From Marinilactibacillus sp. Marseille-P9653 (lineage in GTDB: Bacteria > Bacillota > Bacilli > Lactobacillales > Carnobacteriaceae_A), in contig NZ_CAKAKH010000001.1 in the NCBI RefSeq assembly GCF_916618885.1, forward strand, positions 682,001 to 746,000: a DNA stretch of 64,000 bases. The letters run 5' to 3'. This document shows positions 52,875-61,142 of this stretch, piece after piece. The stretch's first letter is position 1, and every line of letters starts with the position of its first letter. The notes below the pieces were generated by a model. The model saw only the letters and a list, made by a program, of their open reading frames with translations. It had not been told where the DNA came from and did not search any database. A program made the position numbers and the translations under genes.

Positions 52875-53936
52875 ATGAATAAAAATAAATTAATGAAAAT
52901 GCAACTGCAGTTCTTTGCTGAGAGATCAGAAAACTATCCTGAGCCAAATACTCAAAAGCAAGCTAACTTTAATAACTTAGATGCAAAATCTATTGATTAT
53001 AGCTATCGATTTGGAGAAAACTTCAAAAAGTTCATTGAAGCGTTAGGGATTACTCGTCACATCGAAGTACAAGAAGGCTTTACATTGAAATTGTATAAAG
53101 CTCCAGTGGTTGAGCTTGCTGACGGTAAAGTTGGTGAAGGGGAATTGATCCCTCTTTCTAAAGTAATCCCTCAAGTAGCGGATACAAAAGAAATCACTCT
53201 GGATAAATATCGTAAAGTGACAACAGTTGAAGCTATTCAGCGTTTCGGCCGTGATGAAGCAATCAACAAAACAGATGGTGCTATGATTCGAGAAATACAA
53301 AAAGGGATTCGTGATTATCTGTTTGACACGATCAAAACACATGGTACTGATCAAGTGAATTTGAACGCTGGTACGTTACAAGGGGCTTTAGCTTCTGCAT
53401 GGGGAGCTTTGGAAGTGCTGTTTGAAGATGATGTGATTACTACTGTAGCTTTCGTTAACCCAATGGATGTTGCAAAAGAGATTGCTAATAAAGAAATTAC
53501 TTTAGAAACTCAATTTGGCTTACGTTACTATACTGATGTTACAGGGACAGTTGTTATGCTTAACAATACAATTCCACAAGGAACGGTATATGCTACTGCA
53601 TCTGAAAATTTACAAGTTGCTCATATTTCAGCGGATTCAGATGCGTTTAAAGAATTCAATATGTATACAGATGAATTTGGTTATATTGGAATCGCTCACG
53701 GACCAACGTTAGAAATCTTGTCTGTACAAACGGTTGCTTTATCAGGAATACTAATCTTCCCTGAACGTTTAGATGGTATGGTCAAGATTGATATTGCTGG
53801 ACCTGAAGATGAAAATGCAACAGCTGGTACAAACTCAGTACAAACAATGAACGTTCAAAACATGAATGTGATTCAAGAAAATGCTGAAGGTAATCAAGAT
53901 GATGGAGAACAACAAACCGATGGACCAACTGCATAA
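52875..53936 (+). CDS. Major capsid protein
   Basis: Shell protein, 353 residues from ATG 52875 (AGAGGA 8 nt upstream), beginning MNKNKLMKMQLQFFA as in many siphovirus capsid proteins. RYYTDVTGTVVMLNNTIP and the VAFVNPMDVAKEIANKE region are recognisable in the HK97-fold core. The last 50 residues are a flexible acidic and Asn/Gln-rich tail ending DDGEQQTDGPTA. That tail resembles the predicted frameshifted end of the major tail protein (see findings). Confidence 0.92.
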   Translation: MNKNKLMKMQLQFFAERSENYPEPNTQKQANFNNLDAKSIDYSYRFGENFKKFIEALGITRHIEVQEGFTLKLYKAPVVELADGKVGEGELIPLSKVIPQVADTKEITLDKYRKVTTVEAIQRFGRDEAINKTDGAMIREIQKGIRDYLFDTIKTHGTDQVNLNAGTLQGALASAWGALEVLFEDDVITTVAFVNPMDVAKEIANKEITLETQFGLRYYTDVTGTVVMLNNTIPQGTVYATASENLQVAHISADSDAFKEFNMYTDEFGYIGIAHGPTLEILSVQTVALSGILIFPERLDGMVKIDIAGPEDENATAGTNSVQTMNVQNMNVIQENAEGNQDDGEQQTDGPTA

Positions 53937-53947
53937 GGAGGATAATG

Positions 53948-54127
53948 ATGGCTGAATTTAAAGTACTGCAAGCTTACAAAGACCTTGAACTGAAAGAAGA
54001 CTTGGTTCCCGGCGACACAGTCGAAATGACAGTGAAACGTTCAGAAGAAATTGCCAAAAAGTTAAAAGATGATGGCTACGATGGCGAGTTTCTGGAAAGA
54101 GTCGACAAACCCAAAAGTAAAGAGTGA
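53948..54127 (+). CDS. Hypothetical small head protein
   Basis: A 59-residue charged protein between the capsid and connector genes. Its pattern, EFKVLQAYKDLELKEDLVPGDTVEMTVKR with TVKRSEEIAKKL, suggests a small beta fold and a helix, as for small proteins often found here. AAGGAGG lies 6 nt before ATG 53948. No function is assigned; it overlaps the next start region. Confidence 0.65.
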   Translation: MAEFKVLQAYKDLELKEDLVPGDTVEMTVKRSEEIAKKLKDDGYDGEFLERVDKPKSKE

Positions 54128-54129
54128 TC

Positions 54130-54528
54130 ATGATGGAATACATCACAAAAGAAGAATTTAAAGAGTTGACTGGTACTGAGGCGCCGAAAGATTTCAAATT
54201 TCTAGAATTAAGAGCGAGGGCTGAGTTAGATACAGCTACTCGCTTTTACTTTAGAACCAATCCTTTTAAAAATGATTATATTACCGAACAGTTCAAAATG
54301 GCGATGGTTGTTCAGATTCAGTTTTACATTGACATGGACACAACGTCTTCTGAGAAGATGAACGATAAACCTGACAGCGTAAGAATAGGCGACACAACAG
54401 TGTCTTACAATCGTTCTTCTAACTCGACTGAAAGTAATAGAAGAGATGCAGCATTATCCCAAGATGCAGTTAATTTACTGCGTGGGACAGGATTGCTATA
54501 TAGAGGAGGCATCCAGTATGGTTCCTAA
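54130..54528 (+). CDS. Head-tail connector protein (gp6-like)
   Basis: Adaptor protein of 132 residues. Helical, with the connector-family pattern YITKEEFKELTG ... LELRARAELDTATRFYF and SVRIGDTTVSYNRSS near the C-terminus. It forms the ring between portal and stopper. ATG 54130 is used; GTG 54124 and ATG 54133 are alternatives, since the ribosome site (AAGAG) is weak. The end overlaps the next gene by 11 bases. Confidence 0.82.
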   Translation: MMEYITKEEFKELTGTEAPKDFKFLELRARAELDTATRFYFRTNPFKNDYITEQFKMAMVVQIQFYIDMDTTSSEKMNDKPDSVRIGDTTVSYNRSSNSTESNRRDAALSQDAVNLLRGTGLLYRGGIQYGS

Positions 54529-54847
54529 AAATATGCTTAATGACTCATTTTTCTATAAGAGATTCAAAGGTAAAAACAGAAGTCATGTGAATGAATATGA
54601 CGAACCAGTGCACGTTAAGTTCGTGAAGATTGAAAGGAAGAAGAGGTATTACAGAGATAGCCAAGAGTCAGCTGTTAAATCGAATGCTCGTATCTTTTGC
54701 TATCAACAACATACCGAACCTTTCTTAGAATTTGAAGAACAGTCTCAAGTGATAATTGATGGTCAAGAATATGTGCTGGCTGATGCAAATAAACATAAAG
54801 ATCCTTTCTCTTCTCAATCGTCAATCTTCGAATTGGGTGTGCTCTAA
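54518..54847 (+). CDS. Minor capsid / head closure protein (Minor_capsid_1 type)
   Basis: Protein of 109 residues from ATG 54518, which follows AGAGGAGG inside the previous gene; the longer open frame before it has no start signal. It is beta-rich and has the position of the stopper protein in A118-like phages, consistent with the Minor_capsid_1 family. It overlaps the following gene by 1 base. Confidence 0.78.
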   Translation: MVPKNMLNDSFFYKRFKGKNRSHVNEYDEPVHVKFVKIERKKRYYRDSQESAVKSNARIFCYQQHTEPFLEFEEQSQVIIDGQEYVLADANKHKDPFSSQSSIFELGVL

Positions 54848-55185
54848 TGCTTATCACTCAGGATCTTGCAGCAATTGAAAAGATGTTTGCGGATAAGAAC
54901 CTCAAAAATGCGAATCGTAGAGCTACAGGGAAGTTTTTGCAAAGATCGCAACCGTATGTGCCTTTAAGGGGTGGTGGTTTGAGGTCAGCTGGTAAAGTTA
55001 CAGACCATGAAACGATTCAATGGAGCGGACTACCTTACGGAAAAGCTCAATTTTATGGAACAAACGGTATTGTTACATTTAAAAACTATACGACACCAGG
55101 AACCGGGAAACGTTGGGACTTGGTAACTGCAGGGAATCACATGCAAGAAATAGAACAAGAATATGTTAGGGGGTTAGGGCTATAG
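54847..55185 (+). CDS. Minor capsid protein (Minor_capsid_2 type)
   Basis: Protein of 112 residues of the second minor capsid / tail-completion family seen in A118-like phages. PYVPLRGGGLRSAGKV and the YTTPGTGKRWDLV region are characteristic. Its ATG shares bases with the preceding stop (TAATG). Close to its 3' end lies an AGGGGG stretch that can serve as the ribosome site of the following gene. Confidence 0.8.
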   Translation: MLITQDLAAIEKMFADKNLKNANRRATGKFLQRSQPYVPLRGGGLRSAGKVTDHETIQWSGLPYGKAQFYGTNGIVTFKNYTTPGTGKRWDLVTAGNHMQEIEQEYVRGLGL

Positions 55186-55574
55186 ATTTTGAAGCGGTTA
55201 TTGCAGATCACATCGATAATCTTGAACTCGACTTACCTTTGTTTTTTGATACAAACAGTGAAGATGAATCACTATCACTGTCTCGATTACCTGGAGGAAA
55301 CATCATTCAAGAATATTACGATGGCACAGTCGATAAAAGACTGAACTTTGAGATTCAAGCCAAAGTAAAACCCGAAAGTAGACAAAAAACCGTTGATGCT
55401 CTTACCCTTTTAACTGATGATTTAATCGAGTTGAAGGACTTGAAGAGTGAAGACGGTTCTTTTGATTTCAATAAAATCTCTGTTGGAAATGAATTGTACT
55501 TCAGCGAGGGATCGACTGATGGCTACATCTACTTCCGATTAGATTTTCAACCAACACTCACAATTTATAAATAG
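55182..55574 (+). CDS. Minor capsid / tail terminator protein (Minor_capsid_3 type) with ATA start candidate
   Basis: Tail-completion protein; 130 residues if initiated at ATA 55182. The open frame extends upstream only to 55170 and contains no ATG, GTG or TTG before 55239, where a TTG would give 111 residues and cut off the family-like N-terminus IDFEAVIADHIDNLELDLPL. AGGGGG at 55168-55173 is 8 nt before the ATA. The rest (LFFDTNSEDESLSL ... FRLDFQPTLTI) matches the Minor_capsid_3 type. The conventional call is 55239-55574. A frameshift from the upstream gene is a less likely alternative. Confidence 0.75.
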   Translation: MDFEAVIADHIDNLELDLPLFFDTNSEDESLSLSRLPGGNIIQEYYDGTVDKRLNFEIQAKVKPESRQKTVDALTLLTDDLIELKDLKSEDGSFDFNKISVGNELYFSEGSTDGYIYFRLDFQPTLTIYK

Positions 55575-55589
55575 AGAGGATTATGAAAA

Positions 55590-56042
55590 ATGGCTAGAAA
55601 TAAAAATGCCCTCCGTCAGCATCTTATTGCTGATGTTGATTTAGAAAATATGAAAGAAGTACCGACTGATGGCGACTTCTTAGCACTTGAAAAATGGATC
55701 ACGGATATCGAAGACGGATCCGATGAAACAGTAGATGCTTATGCTGATTACGCTGGTGACGGAACTGAGAAAGATGAAGTTACCATGTTCAAAGAAGCAT
55801 ATGACGTTACAGGAACTTACGACCCTAAAGATCCAGCGCAAGCTTTAGTTGCTAGCAAGAAACGATTATTAGGTGATGGCCGTAAGGTTTGGCACCGTAT
55901 CATTTCCGCAGATGGAACTGCAAGCGTGACAGGGTTAGCTACTTTATCTGGAATCGTTGCAGGTTCCGGTAACGCTGCAGAATTTGAAGCGTTCGGATGC
56001 CGTATCGCTTTTGATGAAATCGCAAAAGAAGATACGCCCTGA
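55590..56042 (+). CDS. Major tail protein, zero-frame product
   Basis: Tail tube subunit of 150 residues. KWITDIEDGSDETVDAYADYAGDGT and LATLSGIVAGSGNAAEFEAF are typical of major tail proteins from A118/PSA-like phages. The frame ends at CCC-TGA (56037-56042). A +1 shift by one base there reads on for 19 codons to the TAA at 56098-56100, giving a 169-residue long form with an acidic C-terminal tail. Both forms would be expected in the tail if the frameshift works. Confidence 0.92.
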   Translation: MARNKNALRQHLIADVDLENMKEVPTDGDFLALEKWITDIEDGSDETVDAYADYAGDGTEKDEVTMFKEAYDVTGTYDPKDPAQALVASKKRLLGDGRKVWHRIISADGTASVTGLATLSGIVAGSGNAAEFEAFGCRIAFDEIAKEDTP

Positions 56043-56100
56043 TGACTCTCCGGACAACGATTCGGAGGCTGAAGAAGAAACTGGTGGACCACAAGCTTAA
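56037..56100 (+). other. Probable programmed +1 frameshift site and major tail extension
   Basis: The slow stop context CCC TGA at 56037-56042 allows the Pro-tRNA to slip to CCT, moving the frame by +1 to GAT at 56041. The new frame encodes 19 residues, DDSPDNDSEAEEETGGPQA, ending at TAA 56098-56100. A hairpin with 7-bp stem (CTCCGGA 56048-56054 / TTCGGAG 56061-56067, 6-nt loop) starts 5 nt after the stop, the usual place for a stimulator. Listeria phage PSA is known to use +1 shifting at overlapping proline codons in its capsid and tail genes. Confidence 0.8.
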
Positions 56101-56105
56101 TGACT

Positions 56106-56134
56106 AGAGGGGTGATCATCCACTCCTCTTTTTT
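56106..56134 (+). terminator. Intrinsic terminator after the major tail gene
   Basis: AGAGGGGTG pairs with CACTCCTCT (one G-T pair) over ATCATC, followed by six T. It lies only 5 nt after the end of the frameshifted frame, so transcription would drop after the abundant structural genes. Confidence 0.9.
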
Positions 56135-56162
56135 ACTTATAAAAATTTAGGAGAGTGACAAT

Positions 56163-56534
56163 ATGGCTTTTGACATTTCGATTCAAAAGAATTCAATTCC
56201 GTTTAACTTTAAAGACGATAACGGAGAAACACAACTAACTCTAGAGTTCGACAAGTCAGATGATTCAATCGACAACATCTACAAACAAGATGAAGTTATA
56301 AAGAAACTGTACGACAGCATTGATGAAGAAAAAGCGGATTTAGATTCAACAAAAGAGTTAGTCGAGAGATGCTTTGATAGCGTACTAGGAGATGGCTCAT
56401 TTAAGAAGGTATATGCAATTAACCCTTCATGCATGATCATTCTTCAATATTACGTCGCTATTGTTATTCATATCAGAAAAGAATTGGACGACTTCGAAGG
56501 TGCTAAGGATCTCGAAAAATATATTAATGGTTAG
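56163..56534 (+). CDS. Tail assembly chaperone (gpG-like)
   Basis: Protein of 123 residues in the position of the first tail chaperone, between the major tail protein and the tape measure. NSIPFNFKDDNGETQLTLEF and a helical, acidic C-terminal half are visible, similar to small chaperones (DUF6673-like) of A118-type phages. It binds tape-measure protein during tail assembly. GGAGAG precedes the ATG. Confidence 0.75.
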   Translation: MAFDISIQKNSIPFNFKDDNGETQLTLEFDKSDDSIDNIYKQDEVIKKLYDSIDEEKADLDSTKELVERCFDSVLGDGSFKKVYAINPSCMIILQYYVAIVIHIRKELDDFEGAKDLEKYING

Positions 56535-56542
56535 GTGATCGC

Positions 56543-57106
56543 ATGCTTTTACATTTCAAGCAACAAGATCAAGTAATTATCGACGGAATAATCTTTGAAG
56601 TAAATGCATCATTCGATGTTATTTTAAGAATCATCGACCTTCTAGAAGAAAACGGATATTCACCGGTGGCCAAGGTCAATACGATTTTAAAAGCTCTTAT
56701 TGGCAATGATTTATCGGATAAACCTTTTAGCGAAAGACAAGAATATATGGAACGTATTCTTGATATCTACGTCCAAATGAAAGAACAAACCGTATATGAC
56801 CGTGCTGGCAATCCTATGCCGATTCCACCAAAAGAATATGAGTCAGGTGCTGAATATTCTTACAAAGAAGATGCGGATTACATTTATGCCGCTTTTATGC
56901 AGACTTACCACATTGATCTGATAGAAGAACAAGGGAAACTTCACTGGTTCAAATTTAAGGCATTACTGAGTGGATTGCCTAAAGATACTATGTTTAGTCA
57001 AATTATGCAGATACGTGGTTGGGATCCATCAGACGAAAAGGTTAAACACAACACTCGAATGAAGAAGTTGCAGGACCAGTACAAATTAAAAGGAAAGGGG
57101 GAATAA
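56543..57106 (+). CDS. Gp15-family tail assembly protein
   Basis: Protein of 187 residues matching the bacteriophage Gp15 family, the second chaperone of A118-like tails: FEVNASFDVILRIIDLLEENG near the N-terminus, and LHWFKFKALLSGLPKDTMFSQIMQIRGWD in the second half. In many phages the two chaperone genes are linked by frameshift; here they are separated by 8 nt with the second having its own ATG, so no slippage is needed. It is 1 nt before the tape-measure start. Confidence 0.88.
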   Translation: MLLHFKQQDQVIIDGIIFEVNASFDVILRIIDLLEENGYSPVAKVNTILKALIGNDLSDKPFSERQEYMERILDIYVQMKEQTVYDRAGNPMPIPPKEYESGAEYSYKEDADYIYAAFMQTYHIDLIEEQGKLHWFKFKALLSGLPKDTMFSQIMQIRGWDPSDEKVKHNTRMKKLQDQYKLKGKGE

Positions 57107-57107
57107 C

Positions 57108-60100
57108 GTGGCAGCCAACGGAACGGTAACGATCAAAGTTCAAGCAAATGACCAGGAATTAAAGACTTTAGTAAAAGGTATTCAGGACCTAAAAAAGCAA
57201 TTTGACGGATTATCTAAAATAAACCCGTTTGAAGCAATCGCAAAAGGAGCTGAGCATGCCAGGACATCACTTTTAGGCGTATCTGTTACTTCTGCTGACG
57301 TGTCCAAGTCAATTGATAACATCGACAGTAAAGCGTTGGATAATGTCATACAGAGCGCTGACAAAGCAGATAGTGGATTAGACAATTTAATCTACACAGC
57401 TAGCGATGTAGATAGTGAAATCAATGGTATTGATAGTGATGCTATTCAGTTGATTGGAACGACCGCAGATCGTGCTGATGGTGATTTGAGTGATTTAGTT
57501 TATACAGCCGAAGATGTAGATTCTGCTATCGCTAGTATTGATGCTGATAACGTTGATGGAGTTGGCAAGAGCGCTGATAAAGCGAGCGGTGAAATGGATG
57601 ATATGGGTCAAAGCGCTGGGAAAGCAAGCGACGAGATTAAAAGTATTGATAAAAAGCCAATTGATGATGCAGAAAAGAGTAGTAAAAAGCTTAGTTTTTC
57701 ATTACTAGACTTTGCGAAAGCAGTAGGAATAGTCAAATTGGTCAGTGTTGGCTTTGATATGTTGACTGGTTCTATAGACGGTGCAATTAATCGTTTTGAT
57801 ACGTTTAATACCTTCCCTCGAACAATGGAGGGGTTAGGCTATTCCACAGATCAAGCTGATAGAGCAATTAGACGTTTAGATCAAGGAACAAGAGGATTAC
57901 CAACTACTTTAGATGGTATCGTATCAAGTGTTCAAAGGATAGCTTCCGTGACGGGGGACTTGAATTTAGCTACCGATACAGCTTTAGCTTTAAACAATGC
58001 TTTCTTAGCCAGTGGGTCAAGCGCATCGGATGCAGCTCGAGGAACAGAACAATACGTCCAGATGCTTTCAAAAGGTGAAGCAGACTTACAATCCTATCGC
58101 ACTTTGCAAGAAACGATGACGTTAGCGCTCAATAAAACAGCCGAATCATTTGGTTTTGCTGGTGAATCGGCTCAAACTGATTTTTATGCGGCTTTGAAGA
58201 ACGGGGATATCACTTTCCGTGAATTCAACTCTCGTTTGATTGAATTAAGCAATGCTCAGGGTGGATTTGCTGAATTAGCTAAAACTAATAGTGAATCATT
58301 AAGAACTAGTTGGTCCAATTTAAGGACTGCTTTTGTTCGTAATACAGCCAACATGTTGACTAAATTAGATGAGTTATCAAACGCGCTAACCGGTAAGAGT
58401 ATTGCTCAAAACGTTGATGGTTTACAGACTATAATCAATAAAGCTTTTTCTACAATTGGCAATTCGATTGACTTAGTATCTCCGATTATTGTAGGAACAG
58501 CAAATGCTTTTCAACTCTTATATGACACAACTCAACCAATTCATCCGGTATTAAAGGCTGCTGGTTCTGCATTATTGACTTGGATGGTGTTAGGCAAAAT
58601 CATACCGTTAATTCACAAATCAACAATTGCTACAGCTGCATATACTATCTCGACAGATGCGCTAGCTTTTTCCAAAAAAGCTTTATCAGCATCGTACGCA
58701 ATACTAACTGGTTCGATGACAATTGGTAACAAAGTGGTTGCTCTAGCAACTGCGGGTTTCAACTTATTCAACGGAGCTTTATTAACTACGACCGCTATAG
58801 CGGGAGGAATTATACTAGGTATCGGATTACTCGTGGGAGGATTCGTATTACTTAAGAACATCTTAGGTAAAACATCTCCGGAGCTATCTGCTTTGACAGA
58901 CGAAGCAAAAGAAGCTGCTGATGCTACTGACGGATTAACGGATTCTATTAAAGGTAGTGCAGAGAGTTATGAATCTACTCAGAATCGAATTGAAGGTCAA
59001 GTCAATTCATTAAGGACATTAGCTAGTGAGACTGTTGCTTTAGCTGATGCTGAACGATCTAATGCTATAACTAAGCGTGACTTGAAGAATAATATTGAAG
59101 AACTTAATGGAGCGTTAGACGGTCTTAATTTAGCTTACAACGAAGAGACAGGCTCACTTAACATTTCTAACGAAGCGCTTCAAGCTAGATTGAATCTATA
59201 TGAAGCGGAACAAAAAGAAGTTGCGGCACGTGAACGGATTACTGAAATAGAAGAAGAACGCGCTGAGGCAATGAAACAGTCGGAAGAAAATACCAAACTT
59301 CTGGCTGAGACAGAAAAACAGTTAGATGAAGATCGTCAAGGTTTTATGGGAACAGCGGCTGGCGTTTTCAATGCTCATAAAGAAGCAGAAGAAGCCCTTG
59401 AAGAGCTGACTGAAGCACAAAATCGTAATGGTGAATCTATACAAGATTTAGCGTTTGAACAAGCTGAAGCACAAGCTCAGATTAATCAGGCAGCTAGAGA
59501 AGCAGAAGATGCCAGACGTGAACAAGTAGCCAACTTCGGAATCTCTATGGATATCATGACAGATAAACAAAGAGAAGTAGCGGAAACCATGAAAGGCACC
59601 TATGACGAAATGGTTTCGAACACTCAAGATGCGTTCTCTCGTATGAATGAAGAGTCAAGTGTATCAGCGGATGAAATGATCGCTAACCTTGAACACAACG
59701 CTAAGATGACTAAAGAGTGGGGGGACAATAGAGCCCAACTAATGGAAGTCGCTTCTCAGGATGGTAACGCTGGGTTCCTTAAATGGTTAGAAGGGTTAGG
59801 ACCGGACTCTGCAGCTGAATTAGCAGTTGTTGCTGATATGGGTGATACTGAACTACAAAGATTCATTGATTTGATGAACGAGGCACCTCAAACAGCTAGT
59901 GAAGCTTTCAGTACAAGTTTAGGTGAAGGCATGGAAGAAGCCGGAAACGTGATGATTGAAGGCTGGCAAAATGCGGAAACTAGTCTGAAGGATGCAATTG
60001 AAGGTGCAGGATTTGAAGAGTATGGGCGTATGGTCGGAGAAGGCGCTGCTAAAGGCGTCAAAGATAGTACGGCAGACGTCGGAGAAGCTACCATCGATAT

Positions 60101-61142
60101 GGCCAAGACTGCAGACAAGAACTTTGCTGGTCAATTAGGTATCCACTCACCATCTAGAGTCTTTATTGGTCATGGATCTGATATTGTAGCTGGATTACTA
60201 CAAGGAATAAGTTCAGCCAGTCCTCAAGTGTTAACTTCTGTTAACCAGCTGGCTGATGGTATAAATAAAGCTTTTACTCAATCATTAAAAAGTATTAATA
60301 CGACATCAGTTTCTGGATGGAAACAACTAGGGAATACTATTTCTCAATCATTTAAAGGCATGAATCAAAATGTTAAAACAGAAACTACGGCGATTAATAA
60401 TCAAATGCAGCAATCCATGCAGAAAATGAATCAGACAGCGACAACTGGCACAAGACAGATCACACTGACTTATCAGCGTTCATATCAGCAAATCAGAACG
60501 AACACAGAGCGTGAACAACGTGCAATGGTTCAGTCAACTCAAAGAAATATTCAAGCACAGCAAAAAGCTACTCAAACAGGCTATAACGCTATGCGTTCTG
60601 CTGCTCAATCAAATCTTAATAACATGGTAGGTGTTACAAGATCGACTATGAGCCAAGCAACAGCCATTATGAACAGTACAGCTAGTCAAGCTAGATACGC
60701 TGGTCAGAACATGGGATTAGGTTTTAGAAACGGTCTAGCATCCACTACCGGCGGTATATTGAATACTGCACGTTCTATTGCGAATAGTGCAGCTAATACA
60801 ATCAAGAGCGCTTTGAAAATCCATTCTCCATCAAGAGTTACCACTGCTTTAGGTCAATTTACTGGTGACGGTTTGGTAGAAGGTATGAAAAATAGAGTTA
60901 GAGATGTTGAGAAAATTGCTGGAGAGATGGCTCAAAAAGCATTACCTCAGATTGATGTTGGTCGATCTCTTGGTTTAGTGGGTACTTCAGCAATGGCAGG
61001 AAATGTTTACAACAATAATCAATCATATACTTTAAATGCAAACAACAGTGGTACTAGCAACTTCTCAAGAGAAGACCTACAAAGGTTGTTTAAAGAATTT
61101 ACCTGGTACATCAAACAAGAAGGAGGTGTATTGGATGGCTAA
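57108..61142 (+). CDS. Tape measure protein
   Basis: Tail length ruler of 1344 residues, starting with GTG after AAGGGGGAA. Residues 72-179 hold three tandem 36-residue repeats. Around 200-470 is the conserved region with FDTFNTFPRTMEGLGYSTDQADRA and GLPTTLDGIVSSVQRIAS. Hydrophobic helices at about 485-600 (including IAGGIILGIGLLVGGFVLL) form the membrane-active part used in DNA ejection. Coiled coils follow, and two IHSPSRV motifs mark the C-terminal third. There is no lytic domain. The 1344 residues imply a tail of about 200 nm, by the usual 1.5 angstrom per residue rule. Confidence 0.95.
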   Translation: MAANGTVTIKVQANDQELKTLVKGIQDLKKQFDGLSKINPFEAIAKGAEHARTSLLGVSVTSADVSKSIDNIDSKALDNVIQSADKADSGLDNLIYTASDVDSEINGIDSDAIQLIGTTADRADGDLSDLVYTAEDVDSAIASIDADNVDGVGKSADKASGEMDDMGQSAGKASDEIKSIDKKPIDDAEKSSKKLSFSLLDFAKAVGIVKLVSVGFDMLTGSIDGAINRFDTFNTFPRTMEGLGYSTDQADRAIRRLDQGTRGLPTTLDGIVSSVQRIASVTGDLNLATDTALALNNAFLASGSSASDAARGTEQYVQMLSKGEADLQSYRTLQETMTLALNKTAESFGFAGESAQTDFYAALKNGDITFREFNSRLIELSNAQGGFAELAKTNSESLRTSWSNLRTAFVRNTANMLTKLDELSNALTGKSIAQNVDGLQTIINKAFSTIGNSIDLVSPIIVGTANAFQLLYDTTQPIHPVLKAAGSALLTWMVLGKIIPLIHKSTIATAAYTISTDALAFSKKALSASYAILTGSMTIGNKVVALATAGFNLFNGALLTTTAIAGGIILGIGLLVGGFVLLKNILGKTSPELSALTDEAKEAADATDGLTDSIKGSAESYESTQNRIEGQVNSLRTLASETVALADAERSNAITKRDLKNNIEELNGALDGLNLAYNEETGSLNISNEALQARLNLYEAEQKEVAARERITEIEEERAEAMKQSEENTKLLAETEKQLDEDRQGFMGTAAGVFNAHKEAEEALEELTEAQNRNGESIQDLAFEQAEAQAQINQAAREAEDARREQVANFGISMDIMTDKQREVAETMKGTYDEMVSNTQDAFSRMNEESSVSADEMIANLEHNAKMTKEWGDNRAQLMEVASQDGNAGFLKWLEGLGPDSAAELAVVADMGDTELQRFIDLMNEAPQTASEAFSTSLGEGMEEAGNVMIEGWQNAETSLKDAIEGAGFEEYGRMVGEGAAKGVKDSTADVGEATIDMAKTADKNFAGQLGIHSPSRVFIGHGSDIVAGLLQGISSASPQVLTSVNQLADGINKAFTQSLKSINTTSVSGWKQLGNTISQSFKGMNQNVKTETTAINNQMQQSMQKMNQTATTGTRQITLTYQRSYQQIRTNTEREQRAMVQSTQRNIQAQQKATQTGYNAMRSAAQSNLNNMVGVTRSTMSQATAIMNSTASQARYAGQNMGLGFRNGLASTTGGILNTARSIANSAANTIKSALKIHSPSRVTTALGQFTGDGLVEGMKNRVRDVEKIAGEMAQKALPQIDVGRSLGLVGTSAMAGNVYNNNQSYTLNANNSGTSNFSREDLQRLFKEFTWYIKQEGGVLDG
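57321..57644 (+). repeat. Three 36-residue (108-bp) tandem repeats in the tape measure gene
   Basis: Repeat units begin at residues 72, 108 and 144 with IDS, IDS and IDA, sharing IDxxAxxxIxxxADxADxxL and, in the first two, LxYTAxDVDS. The unit length is 36 residues in all three; the first two are more alike than either is to the third. A fourth partial unit (IDKKPIDDAEK) follows at residue 180. Confidence 0.85.

Noticed and set aside
54847-55241. Ribosomal frameshift joining the second and third minor capsid genes
   Set aside because: A G-run (AGGGGG) exists, but no canonical -1 heptamer and no strong downstream structure are seen; the run is better read as a Shine-Dalgarno before ATA 55182. 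It is kept only as an alternative.
56163-57106. Lambda G/GT-type frameshift between the two tail chaperone genes
   Set aside because: The second gene has its own ATG 8 nt after the first stop and no slippery heptamer is seen at the junction.
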